Made by a program: the position numbers and the translations under genes. 43,070 bases of DNA, from assembly GCA_900548305.1 (NCBI GenBank), contig URJZ01000012.1, positions 1 to 43,070 on the forward strand. Direction: 5' to 3'. The notes beneath the pieces were generated by a model, which was not told the DNA's origin, made no database searches, and saw nothing but the letters and a program-made list of their open reading frames with translations. The stretch is from an uncultured Oscillospiraceae bacterium (lineage in GTDB: Bacteria > Bacillota > Clostridia > Oscillospirales > Acutalibacteraceae). Positions 10,701 to 18,282 of this stretch are shown here, one piece after another (within the stretch, counting starts at the first letter, position 1; each line of letters starts with the position of its first letter).

Positions 10701-11321
10701 GACCAAAAGTCTTATTTGATTCCGTTTGGTTCCCGCATTACTGTAAAAGAAGGTCAGGAAATCAAAGCCGGTACCAGAATTACAGAAGGTTCCGTAAACC
10801 CACATGACGTTCTTGCAATCAGTGGAACACAAGCTGTACAGGATTACTTAATTCAGGAAGTACAGCGTGTTTACCGTATGCAGGGTGTTGATATCAACGA
10901 TAAGCACATTGAGGTTATCGTACGTCAAATGATGAAAAAAGTTCGAATTGATGAGGCGGGCGATACCAGTTTACTGCCAAGCTCCTTGGTAGATAAGAGC
11001 GAAATGGAAGCTGAAAACAAGGCAATTCGCGAACGCGTTGCAGCAGGCGAAACCGAATTGCGTGAAGCTACTTATACTCCTGTATTGCTGGGTATTACAA
11101 AAGCTTCTTTGGCAACCGATTCCTTCTTGTCAGCAGCATCTTTCCAAGAAACAACTCGTGTATTGACAGATGCAGCAATCAAAGGAAAAGTAGATCCGCT
11201 ATTGGGTCTGAAAGAGAACGTTATTATTGGTAAATTGGTTCCTGCAGGTACAGGTATGAAATGCTATAGTGACGTTGAAATAGAATCTACAAATCAAGTA
11301 TTGACAAATGATACTATCTAA
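7779..11321 (+). CDS. rpoC: RNA polymerase beta' subunit RpoC
   Basis: This subunit holds the catalytic Mg2+ with the invariant 'NADFDGDQMAVHVPL' motif (about 9117-9160). The predicted protein has 1180 residues, normal for Firmicutes. The N-terminal zinc site 'CHCGKYKR..KICDRCGVEVT' and the second zinc site (C of 'DDCGTTKG' plus 'CTAKHGICKKCYG') are both intact. The trigger-loop region 'PGTQLTMRTFHTGGVAS' is also present. It is co-transcribed with rpoB, with GCAGGGGG as ribosome binding site. It ends before a long inverted repeat. Confidence 0.98.
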   Translation: MEFNVFESIKIGIASPDKIREWSHGEVKKPETINYRTLKPERDGLFCERIFGPQKDWECHCGKYKRIRYKGKICDRCGVEVTRSKVRRERMGHIELAAPVSHIWYFKGIPSRMGLILDISPRMLEKVLYFALYIVTDPGNVRELQEKQMLNEKEYRDMREKYEDDFQASMGAEAIRTLLEKIDLDQLAAELKEELFTAAGQKRVRILKRLEVVEAFRASGNRPEWMILDAIPVIPPDIRPMVQLDGGRFATSDLNDLYRRVINRNNRLKRLLELGAPDIIVRNEKRMLQEAVDALIDNGRRGRPVTGPNNRPLKSLSDMLKGKQGRFRQNLLGKRVDYSGRSVIVVGPELKMYQCGLPKEMALELFKPFVMKRLVETGAVGNIKAARKAVERAKPEVWDALEIVIKNHPVLLNRAPTLHRLGIQAFEPVLVEGRALKLHPLVCTAYNADFDGDQMAVHVPLSAEAQAEARFLMLAAGNLLKPSDGRPVAVPTQDMVLGSYYLTLEKDGELGEGKVFRDENEALMAYDAKAVSLHAKIKVRRTMEVNGEAVSKLVDTTVGRIIFNRPIPQDLGYVDRSNPDTMFNYEVSFLAGKKQLGAIIDKCIKVHGTAKTAEVLDEIKAQGYKYSTRSAITVAVCDATIPPAKKQLIAEAEQQIDEITDEFNMGLLSDAERYNMVLKTWEKATNDVTKALQENLDRYNPIFMMADSGARGSMSQIRQLAGMRGLIANTSGRTIEIPIRANYREGLNILEYFISSRGARKGLADTALRTADSGYLTRRLVDVSQEVIIREDDCGTTKGLEIFDIREGKESIEPLSERLIGRYLLHDFVDEATGEVLVSKDKLMDDHDADIIVSRGVEKIEIRSILDCTAKHGICKKCYGANLANGKPVDVGEAVGIIAAQSIGEPGTQLTMRTFHTGGVASAEDITQGLPRVEELFEGRKPKHLAIISEISGVVSFEEIKKNRHVVVTNNEIGDQKSYLIPFGSRITVKEGQEIKAGTRITEGSVNPHDVLAISGTQAVQDYLIQEVQRVYRMQGVDINDKHIEVIVRQMMKKVRIDEAGDTSLLPSSLVDKSEMEAENKAIRERVAAGETELREATYTPVLLGITKASLATDSFLSAASFQETTRVLTDAAIKGKVDPLLGLKENVIIGKLVPAGTGMKCYSDVEIESTNQVLTNDTI

Positions 11322-11369
11322 TGATATAATTTTAAATCGTGATAGTGTATTTTGATTTTTAAGCTATTA

Positions 11370-11404
11370 CCCACCATATACAACTTGTATATGGTGGGTT
11401 TAGG
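11370..11404 (+). terminator. Long inverted repeat after rpoC, probable terminator
   Basis: A perfect 14-bp inverted repeat (11370-11383 and 11385-11398, core CCCACCATATACAA) is followed by only three Ts. The T-tract is weak, so read-through into the str operon is possible. No good promoter was seen between here and rpsL. Confidence 0.6.
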
Positions 11405-11488
11405 CGTTAAAAGGAAAGTACTAAATTGCTGTTAATTGGGTAAAATATACCTAATTTAACATATAAATTTTAAGAGAGGAGGTTTCTT

Positions 11489-11917
11489 ATGCCAACCTTT
11501 AACCAATTAGTTCGTACTGGACGCCAAGTTTCTGAGAAAAAGGCAAAAGCACCTGCACTTTTGAAGGGATGGAACTCTAAGAAAAGAGTTGCAATTAACC
11601 AAAATTCCCCACAAAAACGTGGTGTATGTACAGCAGTTAAAACTGCAACACCTAAAAAACCTAACTCTGCTTTGAGAAAAATTGCCAGAGTAAGACTTTC
11701 TAACGGTATTGAAGTTTCTGCTTACATCCCAGGTGTAGGCCACAATTTACAAGAGCACAGCGTTGTTATGATTCGCGGCGGTCGTGTTAAAGACTTGCCT
11801 GGTGTACGTTATCACATCATTCGTGGCACATTAGATGCTCAAGGTGTTGCTAACCGTATGCAAGCTCGTTCTAAATACGGTGCAAAGCGTCCAAAAGCTG
11901 GCGCAGCAAAAAAATAA
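11489..11917 (+). CDS. rpsL: 30S ribosomal protein S12
   Basis: S12 sits at the decoding centre of the small ribosomal subunit and controls translation fidelity. It has 142 residues. The hallmark 'TPKKPNSALRKIARV' and 'RVKDLPGVRYHIIRG' loops are wild type, with lysine at the main streptomycin-resistance positions, so no resistance mutation is apparent there. A strong AGAGGAGG ribosome binding site precedes it. It is the first gene of the str operon rpsL-rpsG-fusA. The 156-bp gap to rpsG is unusually long and structured (see the element at 11963-12004). Confidence 0.98.
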   Translation: MPTFNQLVRTGRQVSEKKAKAPALLKGWNSKKRVAINQNSPQKRGVCTAVKTATPKKPNSALRKIARVRLSNGIEVSAYIPGVGHNLQEHSVVMIRGGRVKDLPGVRYHIIRGTLDAQGVANRMQARSKYGAKRPKAGAAKK

Positions 11918-11962
11918 TTGAACAAAGGTTAAGTTGAAAGAAACCTTATGGCTGCTTGCAGC

Positions 11963-12004
11963 AGCGTTATATAGATATACTTTATTGTGTATGTGGGTAA
12001 CGCT
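11963..12004 (+). promoter_or_regulatory. Folded element between rpsL and rpsG, candidate S7 operator
   Basis: The RNA can form AGCGTTA (11963-11969) with TAACGCT (11998-12004), then a symmetric 5x5 internal loop (11970-11974 and 11993-11997). An inner stem ATATAC (11975-11980) with GTGTAT (11987-11992) follows, with a 6-base loop. A small GCTGC-TTG-GCAGC-like hairpin lies just upstream. In E. coli, S7 represses the str operon by binding the rpsL-rpsG intercistronic RNA. That this fold does the same here is inference. Confidence 0.45.
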
Positions 12005-12073
12005 CTGTATTGGCCAACGGGAGATAATCTTTCGAGTACCTATGATATCATTCATGTGAAGGAGGGAAGCGAA

Positions 12074-12544
12074 GTGCCAAGAAGAGGCTCTATTGCAAAA
12101 CGTGACGTTTTGGTTGATCCACTATATAATTCTAAACTTGTTACTCGTTTAATTAACAATATTATGTACGACGGTAAAAGAGGCGTAGCTCAAAAAATCG
12201 TTTATGGTGCATTTGATATTGTGAAAGAGAAAACAGGAAGAGAACCATTAGAGGTTTTTGAGGAGGCTATGGAAAACATTATGCCTTCTTTAGAGGTAAA
12301 AGCTCGCCGTGTTGGTGGTGCTACTTACCAAGTTCCAATGGAGGTTCGTCCTGAAAGAAGACAAACATTAGGTCTTCGTTGGATGACTAACTATGCAAGA
12401 CTTCGTTCTGAGAAAACAATGAAAGAAAGACTTGCTAACGAGATTCTTGATGCTATAAATGGTGCTGGCGGCGCTGCTAAGAAGCGTGACGATACACACA
12501 AAATGGCAGAGGCTAACAGAGCATTTGCTCACTACAGATGGTAA
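12074..12544 (+). CDS. rpsG: 30S ribosomal protein S7 (GTG start)
   Basis: S7 is the primary binding protein that nucleates assembly of the 30S head and contacts tRNA at the E site. The predicted protein has 156 residues, the normal length. The reading frame stays open upstream to 11987, but the conserved N-terminus 'VPRRGSIAKRDVLVDPLYNS' begins at a GTG. The strong ribosome binding site GAAGGAGGGA ends 6-7 bases before this GTG, so GTG at 12074 is taken as the start. Second gene of the str operon; in E. coli it is the translational repressor of that operon. Confidence 0.97.
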   Translation: MPRRGSIAKRDVLVDPLYNSKLVTRLINNIMYDGKRGVAQKIVYGAFDIVKEKTGREPLEVFEEAMENIMPSLEVKARRVGGATYQVPMEVRPERRQTLGLRWMTNYARLRSEKTMKERLANEILDAINGAGGAAKKRDDTHKMAEANRAFAHYRW

Positions 12545-12597
12545 TTCCATTGTAGTTTTTGTGATCCAACACAACCCAATTACGATAGGAGGAAATT

Positions 12598-14679
12598 ATG
12601 GCTAGACAAGTATCTCTAGAGATGACCCGTAATATTGGTATCATGGCTCACATTGATGCTGGTAAAACGACAACAACAGAACGTATTTTGTTCTACACCG
12701 GTGTTAACCATAAAGTTGGTGAAACACATGACGGTTCTGCTACTATGGACTGGATGGCTCAAGAGCAGGAAAGAGGTATTACCATTACTTCTGCTGCTAC
12801 TACTTGCTTCTGGAAAGACCATAGAATTAACATCATCGACACCCCAGGCCACGTTGACTTCACTGTTGAAGTTGAGCGTTCCTTGCGCGTATTGGACGGT
12901 TCTGTAACTGTTTTCTGCGCAAAGGGCGGTGTTGAGCCTCAGTCTGAGACTGTATGGCGTCAAGCGGAAGAATATAAAGTACCTCGTATGGCTTACATCA
13001 ATAAGATGGACATTATGGGTGCTGATTTCTACCGTGTTGTTCAAATGATGAAAGATCGTCTACAATGTAATGCGGTTCCGATTCAATTACCAATCGGCAG
13101 TGAAGACGAATTCAAAGGCATCATTGACCTTGTAGAAATGAAAGCTGACGTTTTCTATGATGAATTTGGTAAAGATATGCGCGTGGAAGAGATTCCTGCT
13201 GATTTGCTTGAAAAAGCACAAGAATATCGTACCCAATTGGTAGAGCACGTTGCTGAACAAGACGATGAGCTAATGGAAAAATATTTGATGGGTGAAGAGC
13301 TGACATCAGAGGAAATTATTGCAGGTATTCGTAAAGCTACTTTGGCTAACTGCATGGTTCCTGTATGCTGCGGTACATCTTACAGAAACAAAGGTGTACA
13401 AAAGCTATTGGATGCAATCGTAGCTTATATGCCATCTCCTCTTGATATTCCTGCTATGAAGGGTGTTAATCCTGAAACAGGTGAGGACGATATCCGCAAA
13501 GCTTCTGATGATGAACCATTCTCAGCGCTTGCATTTAAAATTGCAACTGACCCATTCGTTGGTAAATTATGTTTCTTTAGAGTTTATTCCGGTTCCCTAA
13601 GTGCTGGTGGCCCTGTTTATAACTCTTCTAAAGAAAATACAGAGCGTATTGGTCGTATTCTTCAAATGCACGCAAACCATAGACAAGATATTGATGTTGT
13701 TTATGCAGGTGACATTGCAGCTGCAGTTGGCTTAAGAAATACAGCAACAGGTGATACACTTTGTGATCCAAAGCATCCAATTATTTTGGAATCTATGGAA
13801 TTCCCAGAGCCTGTTATCCATGTTGCAATTGAGCCAAAAACAAAAGCAGGTCAAGAAAAAATGGGTATCGCTTTGGCTAAACTTGCTGAAGAAGATCCAA
13901 CCTTCCGTGCTTATACAGACGAAGAAACAGGACAAACCATTATTGCTGGTATGGGTGAGCTTCACCTTGAAATCATTGTAGATAGACTTCTACGTGAATT
14001 TAAGGTAGAAGCAAATGTAGGTAAACCACAGGTTGCTTACAAAGAAACTATCCGCAGAAATGCAGAGTCTGATACAAAATATGCAAGACAGTCTGGTGGT
14101 AAAGGTCAATACGGTCATGTTAAAATTCGCATTGAACCTAACCCAGGTAAAGGCTATGAATTTGTAAACGAGGTTGTTGGTGGTGCTATTCCGAAAGAAT
14201 ACATCCCAGCAGTTGACCAAGGTATTCAAGGCGCATTGCTAAGTGGTACTTTGGCAGGTTACAATGTTGTTGATATTAAAGTAACAGTGTATGATGGTTC
14301 TTATCATGAGGTCGACTCCTCTGAAATGGCATTTAAAATTGCTGGTTCCATGGCAGTTAAAGATGCAATTAAGAAAGCTGATCCAGTTTTATTAGAACCA
14401 ATTATGAAAGTTACAGTTATTGTGCCTGAAGAGTACATGGGTGACGTTATTGGTGACCTAAACTCTCGCCGCGGTATGATCCTAGGTATGGATGCAGTAC
14501 CAGGTGCACAACAAATTAATGCAGAAGTTCCACTTTCAGAAATGTTTGGTTATGCAACAGATATGCGTTCTAAAACACAAGGTCGTGGACAATATACAAT
14601 GGAACCTGCTCACTATAATGAGGTTCCAAAATCTGTTGGTGAGGAAATCATTTCCGCACGTGGAAAAAAGAGTGAGTAA
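12598..14679 (+). CDS. fusA: Elongation factor G
   Basis: This translational GTPase moves tRNAs and mRNA through the ribosome and helps recycle ribosomes. It has 693 residues. The G1 motif 'AHIDAGKTTTTERIL', switch I region 'ERGITITSAATTCFW', G3 'DTPGHVDF' and G4 'NKMD' are all present, followed by domains II-V. The ribosome binding site is AGGAGG. It lies in the str operon after rpsG. Only one fusA-type gene is in the window and its motifs are those of canonical EF-G, not of a TetM-type protection protein. Confidence 0.98.
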   Translation: MARQVSLEMTRNIGIMAHIDAGKTTTTERILFYTGVNHKVGETHDGSATMDWMAQEQERGITITSAATTCFWKDHRINIIDTPGHVDFTVEVERSLRVLDGSVTVFCAKGGVEPQSETVWRQAEEYKVPRMAYINKMDIMGADFYRVVQMMKDRLQCNAVPIQLPIGSEDEFKGIIDLVEMKADVFYDEFGKDMRVEEIPADLLEKAQEYRTQLVEHVAEQDDELMEKYLMGEELTSEEIIAGIRKATLANCMVPVCCGTSYRNKGVQKLLDAIVAYMPSPLDIPAMKGVNPETGEDDIRKASDDEPFSALAFKIATDPFVGKLCFFRVYSGSLSAGGPVYNSSKENTERIGRILQMHANHRQDIDVVYAGDIAAAVGLRNTATGDTLCDPKHPIILESMEFPEPVIHVAIEPKTKAGQEKMGIALAKLAEEDPTFRAYTDEETGQTIIAGMGELHLEIIVDRLLREFKVEANVGKPQVAYKETIRRNAESDTKYARQSGGKGQYGHVKIRIEPNPGKGYEFVNEVVGGAIPKEYIPAVDQGIQGALLSGTLAGYNVVDIKVTVYDGSYHEVDSSEMAFKIAGSMAVKDAIKKADPVLLEPIMKVTVIVPEEYMGDVIGDLNSRRGMILGMDAVPGAQQINAEVPLSEMFGYATDMRSKTQGRGQYTMEPAHYNEVPKSVGEEIISARGKKSE

Positions 14680-14692
14680 TTTATAAAAACAC

Positions 14693-14721
14693 TTGATTTT
14701 CTATAGCAGACTTGGTAAAAT
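14693..14721 (+). promoter_or_regulatory. Promoter between fusA and tuf
   Basis: TTGATT (14693-14698), 17-bp spacer, TAAAAT (14716-14721), within the 105-bp fusA-tuf gap. The hexamers and spacing are the same as those of the groESL promoter in this window. It would give tuf extra transcription beyond the str operon. Confidence 0.55.
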
Positions 14722-14784
14722 TGCGTTATAGACTTTTATCATAAAAACAAATTAATTTTTTGTATAAAAAAGGAGGAAATTCCA

Positions 14785-15987
14785 ATGGCAAAGGCAAAGT
14801 TTGAAAGAAGCAAACCACACGTAAACATTGGTACAATTGGTCACGTTGACCACGGTAAAACAACTACTACAGCAGCTATCACAAAGGTTCTAAACCTAAA
14901 CGGTGAAGCAGAATTCGTTGATTACGCTAATATCGATAAGGCTCCTGAAGAGAGAGCTCGTGGTATCACAATCAACACTTCTCACGTTGAGTACGAAACA
15001 GATACTCGTCACTATGCTCACGTTGACTGCCCAGGTCACGCTGACTACGTTAAAAATATGATTACTGGTGCTGCTCAAATGGACGGTGCTATTCTAGTTG
15101 TATCCGCAGCTGATGGTCCAATGCCACAAACAAGAGAGCACATCCTTCTATCCCGTCAGGTTGGCGTTCCATACATCGTTGTATACATGAACAAAGCTGA
15201 CCAAGTTGACGACGAAGAGTTGCTAGACCTAGTTGAAATGGAAATCCGTGAACTACTAAACGAGTACGGCTTCCCAGGTGATGATACACCAATTATCCGT
15301 GGTTCTTCTCTAAAAGTTCTTGAATCTACTTCTACAGACATCAATGCTCCAGAGTACAAATGCATTGTTGACTTGATGAAAGCTGTTGACGAGTTTATCC
15401 CAACTCCAGAAAGAAAGAGCGACCAACCTTTCCTAATGCCTGTTGAGGACGTATTCACAATTACAGGCCGTGGTACTGTTGCTACTGGTAGAGTTGAGCG
15501 TGGTCAAATCAACGTTAACGAAGAAGTTGAAATTGTTGGTATGACTGAAGAGAGCAGAAAAGTTGTTGTTACTGGCCTAGAAATGTTCAGAAAAATTCTA
15601 GACTTTGCTGAAGCTGGCGATAACGTTGGTGTATTGCTACGTGGTGTTCAAAGAACTGATATCGAGCGTGGTCAAATTCTAGCTAAACCAGGTTCTATTA
15701 AACCTCACACAAAATTCAGAGGTCAAGTTTATATCCTAACAAAAGAAGAAGGCGGTCGTCATACTCCTTTCTTCAACAACTACCGTCCACAGTTCTACTT
15801 CAGAACAACTGACGTTACAGGTGTTATTTCACTTCCAGAAGGTACAGAAATGTGCGTTCCTGGCGATAACGTTGAAATGGATGTTGAGTTGATTACTCCA
15901 ATCGCTATTGAAGAGGGTCTACGTTTTGCTATCCGTGAGGGTGGTCACACTGTAGGTTCCGGCGTTGTTACAGCTATTAACGAATAA
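14785..15987 (+). CDS. tuf: Elongation factor Tu
   Basis: It carries aminoacyl-tRNA to the ribosome as a GTP complex. It has 400 residues. 'GHVDHGKTTTTAAIT' (G1), 'RGITINTSHVEYET' (switch I), 'DCPGH' (G3) and 'NKAD' (G4) are intact. A strong AAGGAGG ribosome binding site precedes it. Codon choice is strongly biased: by my hand count 16 of 23 leucines use CTA, unlike rpoB or groEL here. It ends at a strong terminator shared with the convergent minus-strand gene. Confidence 0.98.
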   Translation: MAKAKFERSKPHVNIGTIGHVDHGKTTTTAAITKVLNLNGEAEFVDYANIDKAPEERARGITINTSHVEYETDTRHYAHVDCPGHADYVKNMITGAAQMDGAILVVSAADGPMPQTREHILLSRQVGVPYIVVYMNKADQVDDEELLDLVEMEIRELLNEYGFPGDDTPIIRGSSLKVLESTSTDINAPEYKCIVDLMKAVDEFIPTPERKSDQPFLMPVEDVFTITGRGTVATGRVERGQINVNEEVEIVGMTEESRKVVVTGLEMFRKILDFAEAGDNVGVLLRGVQRTDIERGQILAKPGSIKPHTKFRGQVYILTKEEGGRHTPFFNNYRPQFYFRTTDVTGVISLPEGTEMCVPGDNVEMDVELITPIAIEEGLRFAIREGGHTVGSGVVTAINE

Positions 15988-16015
15988 TTATAATCGTTTT
16001 GTAACGTGATATAAA

Positions 16016-16054
16016 AATAAGACCATCGGAGCACCTCTGATGGTCTTATTTTTT
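16016..16054. terminator. Bidirectional terminator between tuf and the convergent small gene
   Basis: A 16-bp stem (16016-16031 with 16035-16050, one G-U pair, loop CAC) is followed by a T run on the plus strand. As-rich DNA on the other side gives a T run on the minus strand. It serves tuf and probably the minus-strand gene ending at 16066. Confidence 0.85.
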
Positions 16055-16065
16055 ACGTTTAACTA

Positions 16066-16329
16066 TTAGAACGTGTAAGATTGTCCTTGAAAATGTTTAT
16101 TTCTATTTGCATGTTTTTTATGGGATTTGTTTTGTTTTAATTGATTTTGTGTTGCTTCTGAATTCACAATATCACACATTTCTTCATAAGAATTGCAATG
16201 TGTACAGCTATCAATCAAAGCAGTTTGCTCTTCTTGAGAAGCAAGTGCAAAGTTTCTTCTTGCTTCAGGATTTCTTGCAAGAACAGAACCAATACCCATT
16301 GGAATGTTGTTGTATTGATTGTAATGCAT
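16066..16329 (-). CDS. Small hypothetical protein, 87 residues
   Basis: No function is recognised. The chosen start (complement of 16327-16329) has a strong GAGGTGAT ribosome binding site 4 bases upstream; the frame extends further upstream but without such a site. The protein starts 'MHYNQYNNIPMGIGSVLARN', then has a predicted helical segment containing 'ASQEEQTALIDSCTH' and 'EEMCDIVNSEA', and ends in a basic, Lys/His/Asn-rich tail. It has three cysteines, no signal peptide and no membrane segment. Proteins with an 'LARNPEA....EEQ..LID' core occur as small uncharacterised proteins in Clostridia, from memory. It stands alone between tuf and metK. Confidence 0.7.
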   Translation of the reverse strand: MHYNQYNNIPMGIGSVLARNPEARRNFALASQEEQTALIDSCTHCNSYEEMCDIVNSEATQNQLKQNKSHKKHANRNKHFQGQSYTF

Positions 16330-16528
16330 TTTTATCACCTCACAATACTTATTATCTCCAACGACACGCAAATATGCTTTCCAATTGTATGCGGCAAAAT
16401 TTGTATTGCTTTCATTGCGTAAACTATGTAAATTTGGCGCTTTTAGACTAATTTATTAGAAATTTATGACAAAAAACTGTAAACCTGAATTTGAAAAAAA
16501 TACATTTTATCAAATTTTAAAATGGATA

Positions 16529-16557
16529 TTTACTTTGTGAGGCATTCGTGCTATACT
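16529..16557 (+). promoter_or_regulatory. Promoter of metK
   Basis: TTTACT (16529-16534), 17-bp spacer, TATACT (16552-16557). This places the transcript start about 20 bases before the SAM riboswitch. Confidence 0.7.
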
Positions 16558-16581
16558 AATCATATTGAAATTTAAATATTT

Positions 16582-16680
16582 CCTTATCAAGAGTGACGGA
16601 GGGAACAGGCCCAATGATGTCCGGCAACCTGCATATATTTGTAAAGGTGCCAAATCCTGCGGTAAAGCCGAGAGATGAGG
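16582..16680 (+). ncRNA. SAM-I (S-box) riboswitch aptamer
   Basis: The S-box core is clear: P1 strand CCTTATC followed by AAGAGTGACGGAGGGA, then CAGGCCCAATGATGTCCGGC, the AAGGTGCCAAATCCTGC segment, and the closing GAGAGATGAGG. P1 pairs CCTTATC (16582-16588) with GATGAGG (16674-16680). The family binds S-adenosylmethionine and turns off transcription. It lies directly before metK, so the product of MetK represses its own synthesis. Confidence 0.96.
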
Positions 16681-16689
16681 TTTGCAATT

Positions 16690-16726
16690 CACCGAACGGC
16701 TGTAAAAGCGTGTTCGGTATTTTTTA
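16690..16726 (+). terminator. Riboswitch-controlled terminator of metK
   Basis: Stem ACCGAAC (16691-16697) pairs with GTTCGGT (16712-16718), followed by a T run. It sits between the aptamer and the metK ribosome binding site, as expected for an S-box expression platform. Confidence 0.9.
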
Positions 16727-16744
16727 TATTTTTAGGAGGATACT

Positions 16745-17929
16745 ATGTCTAAATACTTTTTTACTTCAGAGTCTGTAACAGAAGGACATCCAGATAAAGT
16801 CTGTGATAAAATTTCTGATTCTATTTTAGATGCAATCTTGGCGAAAGATCCAAAGGCTCATGTTGCGTGTGAAGTAACCGCAACAACAGGAATAATCAAT
16901 GTAATGGGGGAAATCTCCACTGAATGTTATGTTGATATTCCATCTGTTGTGCGTGAGGTTATCAAAGAAATTGGCTATAATGACCCTGCTTGTGGATTTG
17001 ACGGTAATACCTGTGCTGTAACCACTTCAATTGACGTTCAGTCGCCTGACATTGCTATGGGTGTAAATGAATCTTATGAGTCGCGTCATGGTGCGACTGA
17101 TGAAAATGATAAGATTGGTGCCGGTGACCAAGGAATGATGTTTGGTTTTGCTTGTGACGAGACACCTGAATTTATGCCTTTGGCAATTTCACTTGCTCAT
17201 AAGTTAGCAAAACAGTTGACAAAAGTTCGTAAAGAAGGAATATTATCCTATTTACGTCCAGACGGCAAAACACAAGTAACCATTGAATATGATGGTGACA
17301 AAGCTGTGCGTGTAGATACTATTGTATTATCAACTCAACACGATCCAAATGTTGCTCACGTAACATTGTGTGATGATATTTTAAATCATGTAATTAAACC
17401 TATTATTCCCGAAAATCTTTTAGATGATAAAACCAAATATTTCATAAATCCAACAGGAAACTTTGTAATTGGTGGTCCGGTTGGTGATACCGGTTTGACT
17501 GGCCGTAAAATCATTATTGATACATATGGTGGTTATGGCAGACACGGTGGAGGTGCTTTCTCAGGAAAGGATCCTACAAAAGTAGACCGTTCAGGCGCGT
17601 ATGCAGCACGTTATGTTGCTAAAAATATTGTGGCTGCAGGTCTTGCTAAGAAATGTGAAGTGCAAATTGCATATGCAATCGGAGTAGCTCGTCCAGTTTC
17701 AGTTATGGTTGAAACATTTGGCACTTCCTCCTATTCTAATGACCAATTGGCAGATGCAGTAAACCAAGTATTTGATTTACGTCCTACTTCTATTATTGAA
17801 ACTTTAGAATTGCGTAAACCTATTTATCGCAATCTTGCTGCTTACGGACATATGGGTCGTGAAGATTTAAATGTTAGTTGGGAAAAGACAGATAAAGTAC
17901 AAGAATTACAAGATAAATTAATGAAATAA
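16745..17929 (+). CDS. metK: S-adenosylmethionine synthetase
   Basis: It makes S-adenosylmethionine from methionine and ATP in the cytoplasm. The protein has 394 residues, normal for MetK. The signatures 'TEGHPDKVCDKISDSILD', 'GAGDQGMMFGFA' and the glycine-rich 'GGYGRHGGGAFSGKDPTKVD' are intact, covering ATP, methionine and metal binding. The ribosome binding site is AGGAGG. Expression is controlled by the upstream SAM-I riboswitch, and the gene is monocistronic, ended by a hairpin. Confidence 0.98.
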   Translation: MSKYFFTSESVTEGHPDKVCDKISDSILDAILAKDPKAHVACEVTATTGIINVMGEISTECYVDIPSVVREVIKEIGYNDPACGFDGNTCAVTTSIDVQSPDIAMGVNESYESRHGATDENDKIGAGDQGMMFGFACDETPEFMPLAISLAHKLAKQLTKVRKEGILSYLRPDGKTQVTIEYDGDKAVRVDTIVLSTQHDPNVAHVTLCDDILNHVIKPIIPENLLDDKTKYFINPTGNFVIGGPVGDTGLTGRKIIIDTYGGYGRHGGGAFSGKDPTKVDRSGAYAARYVAKNIVAAGLAKKCEVQIAYAIGVARPVSVMVETFGTSSYSNDQLADAVNQVFDLRPTSIIETLELRKPIYRNLAAYGHMGREDLNVSWEKTDKVQELQDKLMK

Positions 17930-17944
17930 AATGTAATCTATATG

Positions 17945-17983
17945 AAAAGGAGAGGCTTTACGAAAATATAGCCTCTCCTTTTT
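17945..17983 (+). terminator. Intrinsic terminator after metK
   Basis: AAAAGGAGAGGCT (from 17945) pairs with AGCCTCTCCTTTT (from 17970), followed by Ts. Confidence 0.9.
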
Positions 17984-18074
17984 CTTATATTTTAAAGATG
18001 GTATATACAATGAAAATATTTTTGTTATTATATACAAAAAATATATTTAATTAAAATAAAATTAGTGCATTTAA

Positions 18075-18103
18075 TTGAAAAATAGTCGTTTATAGTGTAT
18101 AAT
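18075..18103 (+). promoter_or_regulatory. Promoter of the first surface-protein gene
   Basis: TTGAAA (18075-18080), 17-bp spacer, TATAAT (18098-18103). The predicted leader is about 170 bases and contains the hairpin at 18190-18227. The rest of 17984-18282 shows no gene. Confidence 0.7.
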
Positions 18104-18189
18104 ATTATTGTAAAATAGTGAAAGTGATTTTTGGTACGAGTAGTTTAAAATTATTTTTATGTTTTCCTCAAGTGATGGTTTATAAAAAC

Positions 18190-18227
18190 AAAAGCGCATT
18201 TTATTGTAAGTGGTTATGCGTTTTTTT
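18190..18227 (+). terminator. Terminator-like hairpin inside the leader of the surface-protein gene
   Basis: AAAAGCGCAT (18190-18199) pairs with ATGCGTTTTT (18216-18225, one G-U pair) around a 16-base loop, ending in a run of seven Ts. It lies between the promoter and the coding start, so it may be an attenuator. No known riboswitch aptamer is recognised in the leader. Confidence 0.5.
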
Positions 18228-18282
18228 GTATATATAATTATGGCGAAGGAGATTAAATATTATCTTACAGGAGGAAATGAAA

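Noticed and set aside
11987..12073. Longer N-terminus for S7 in the open upstream frame
   Set aside because: The conserved S7 start and a strong ribosome binding site both support the GTG at 12074; the upstream codons overlap the folded element.
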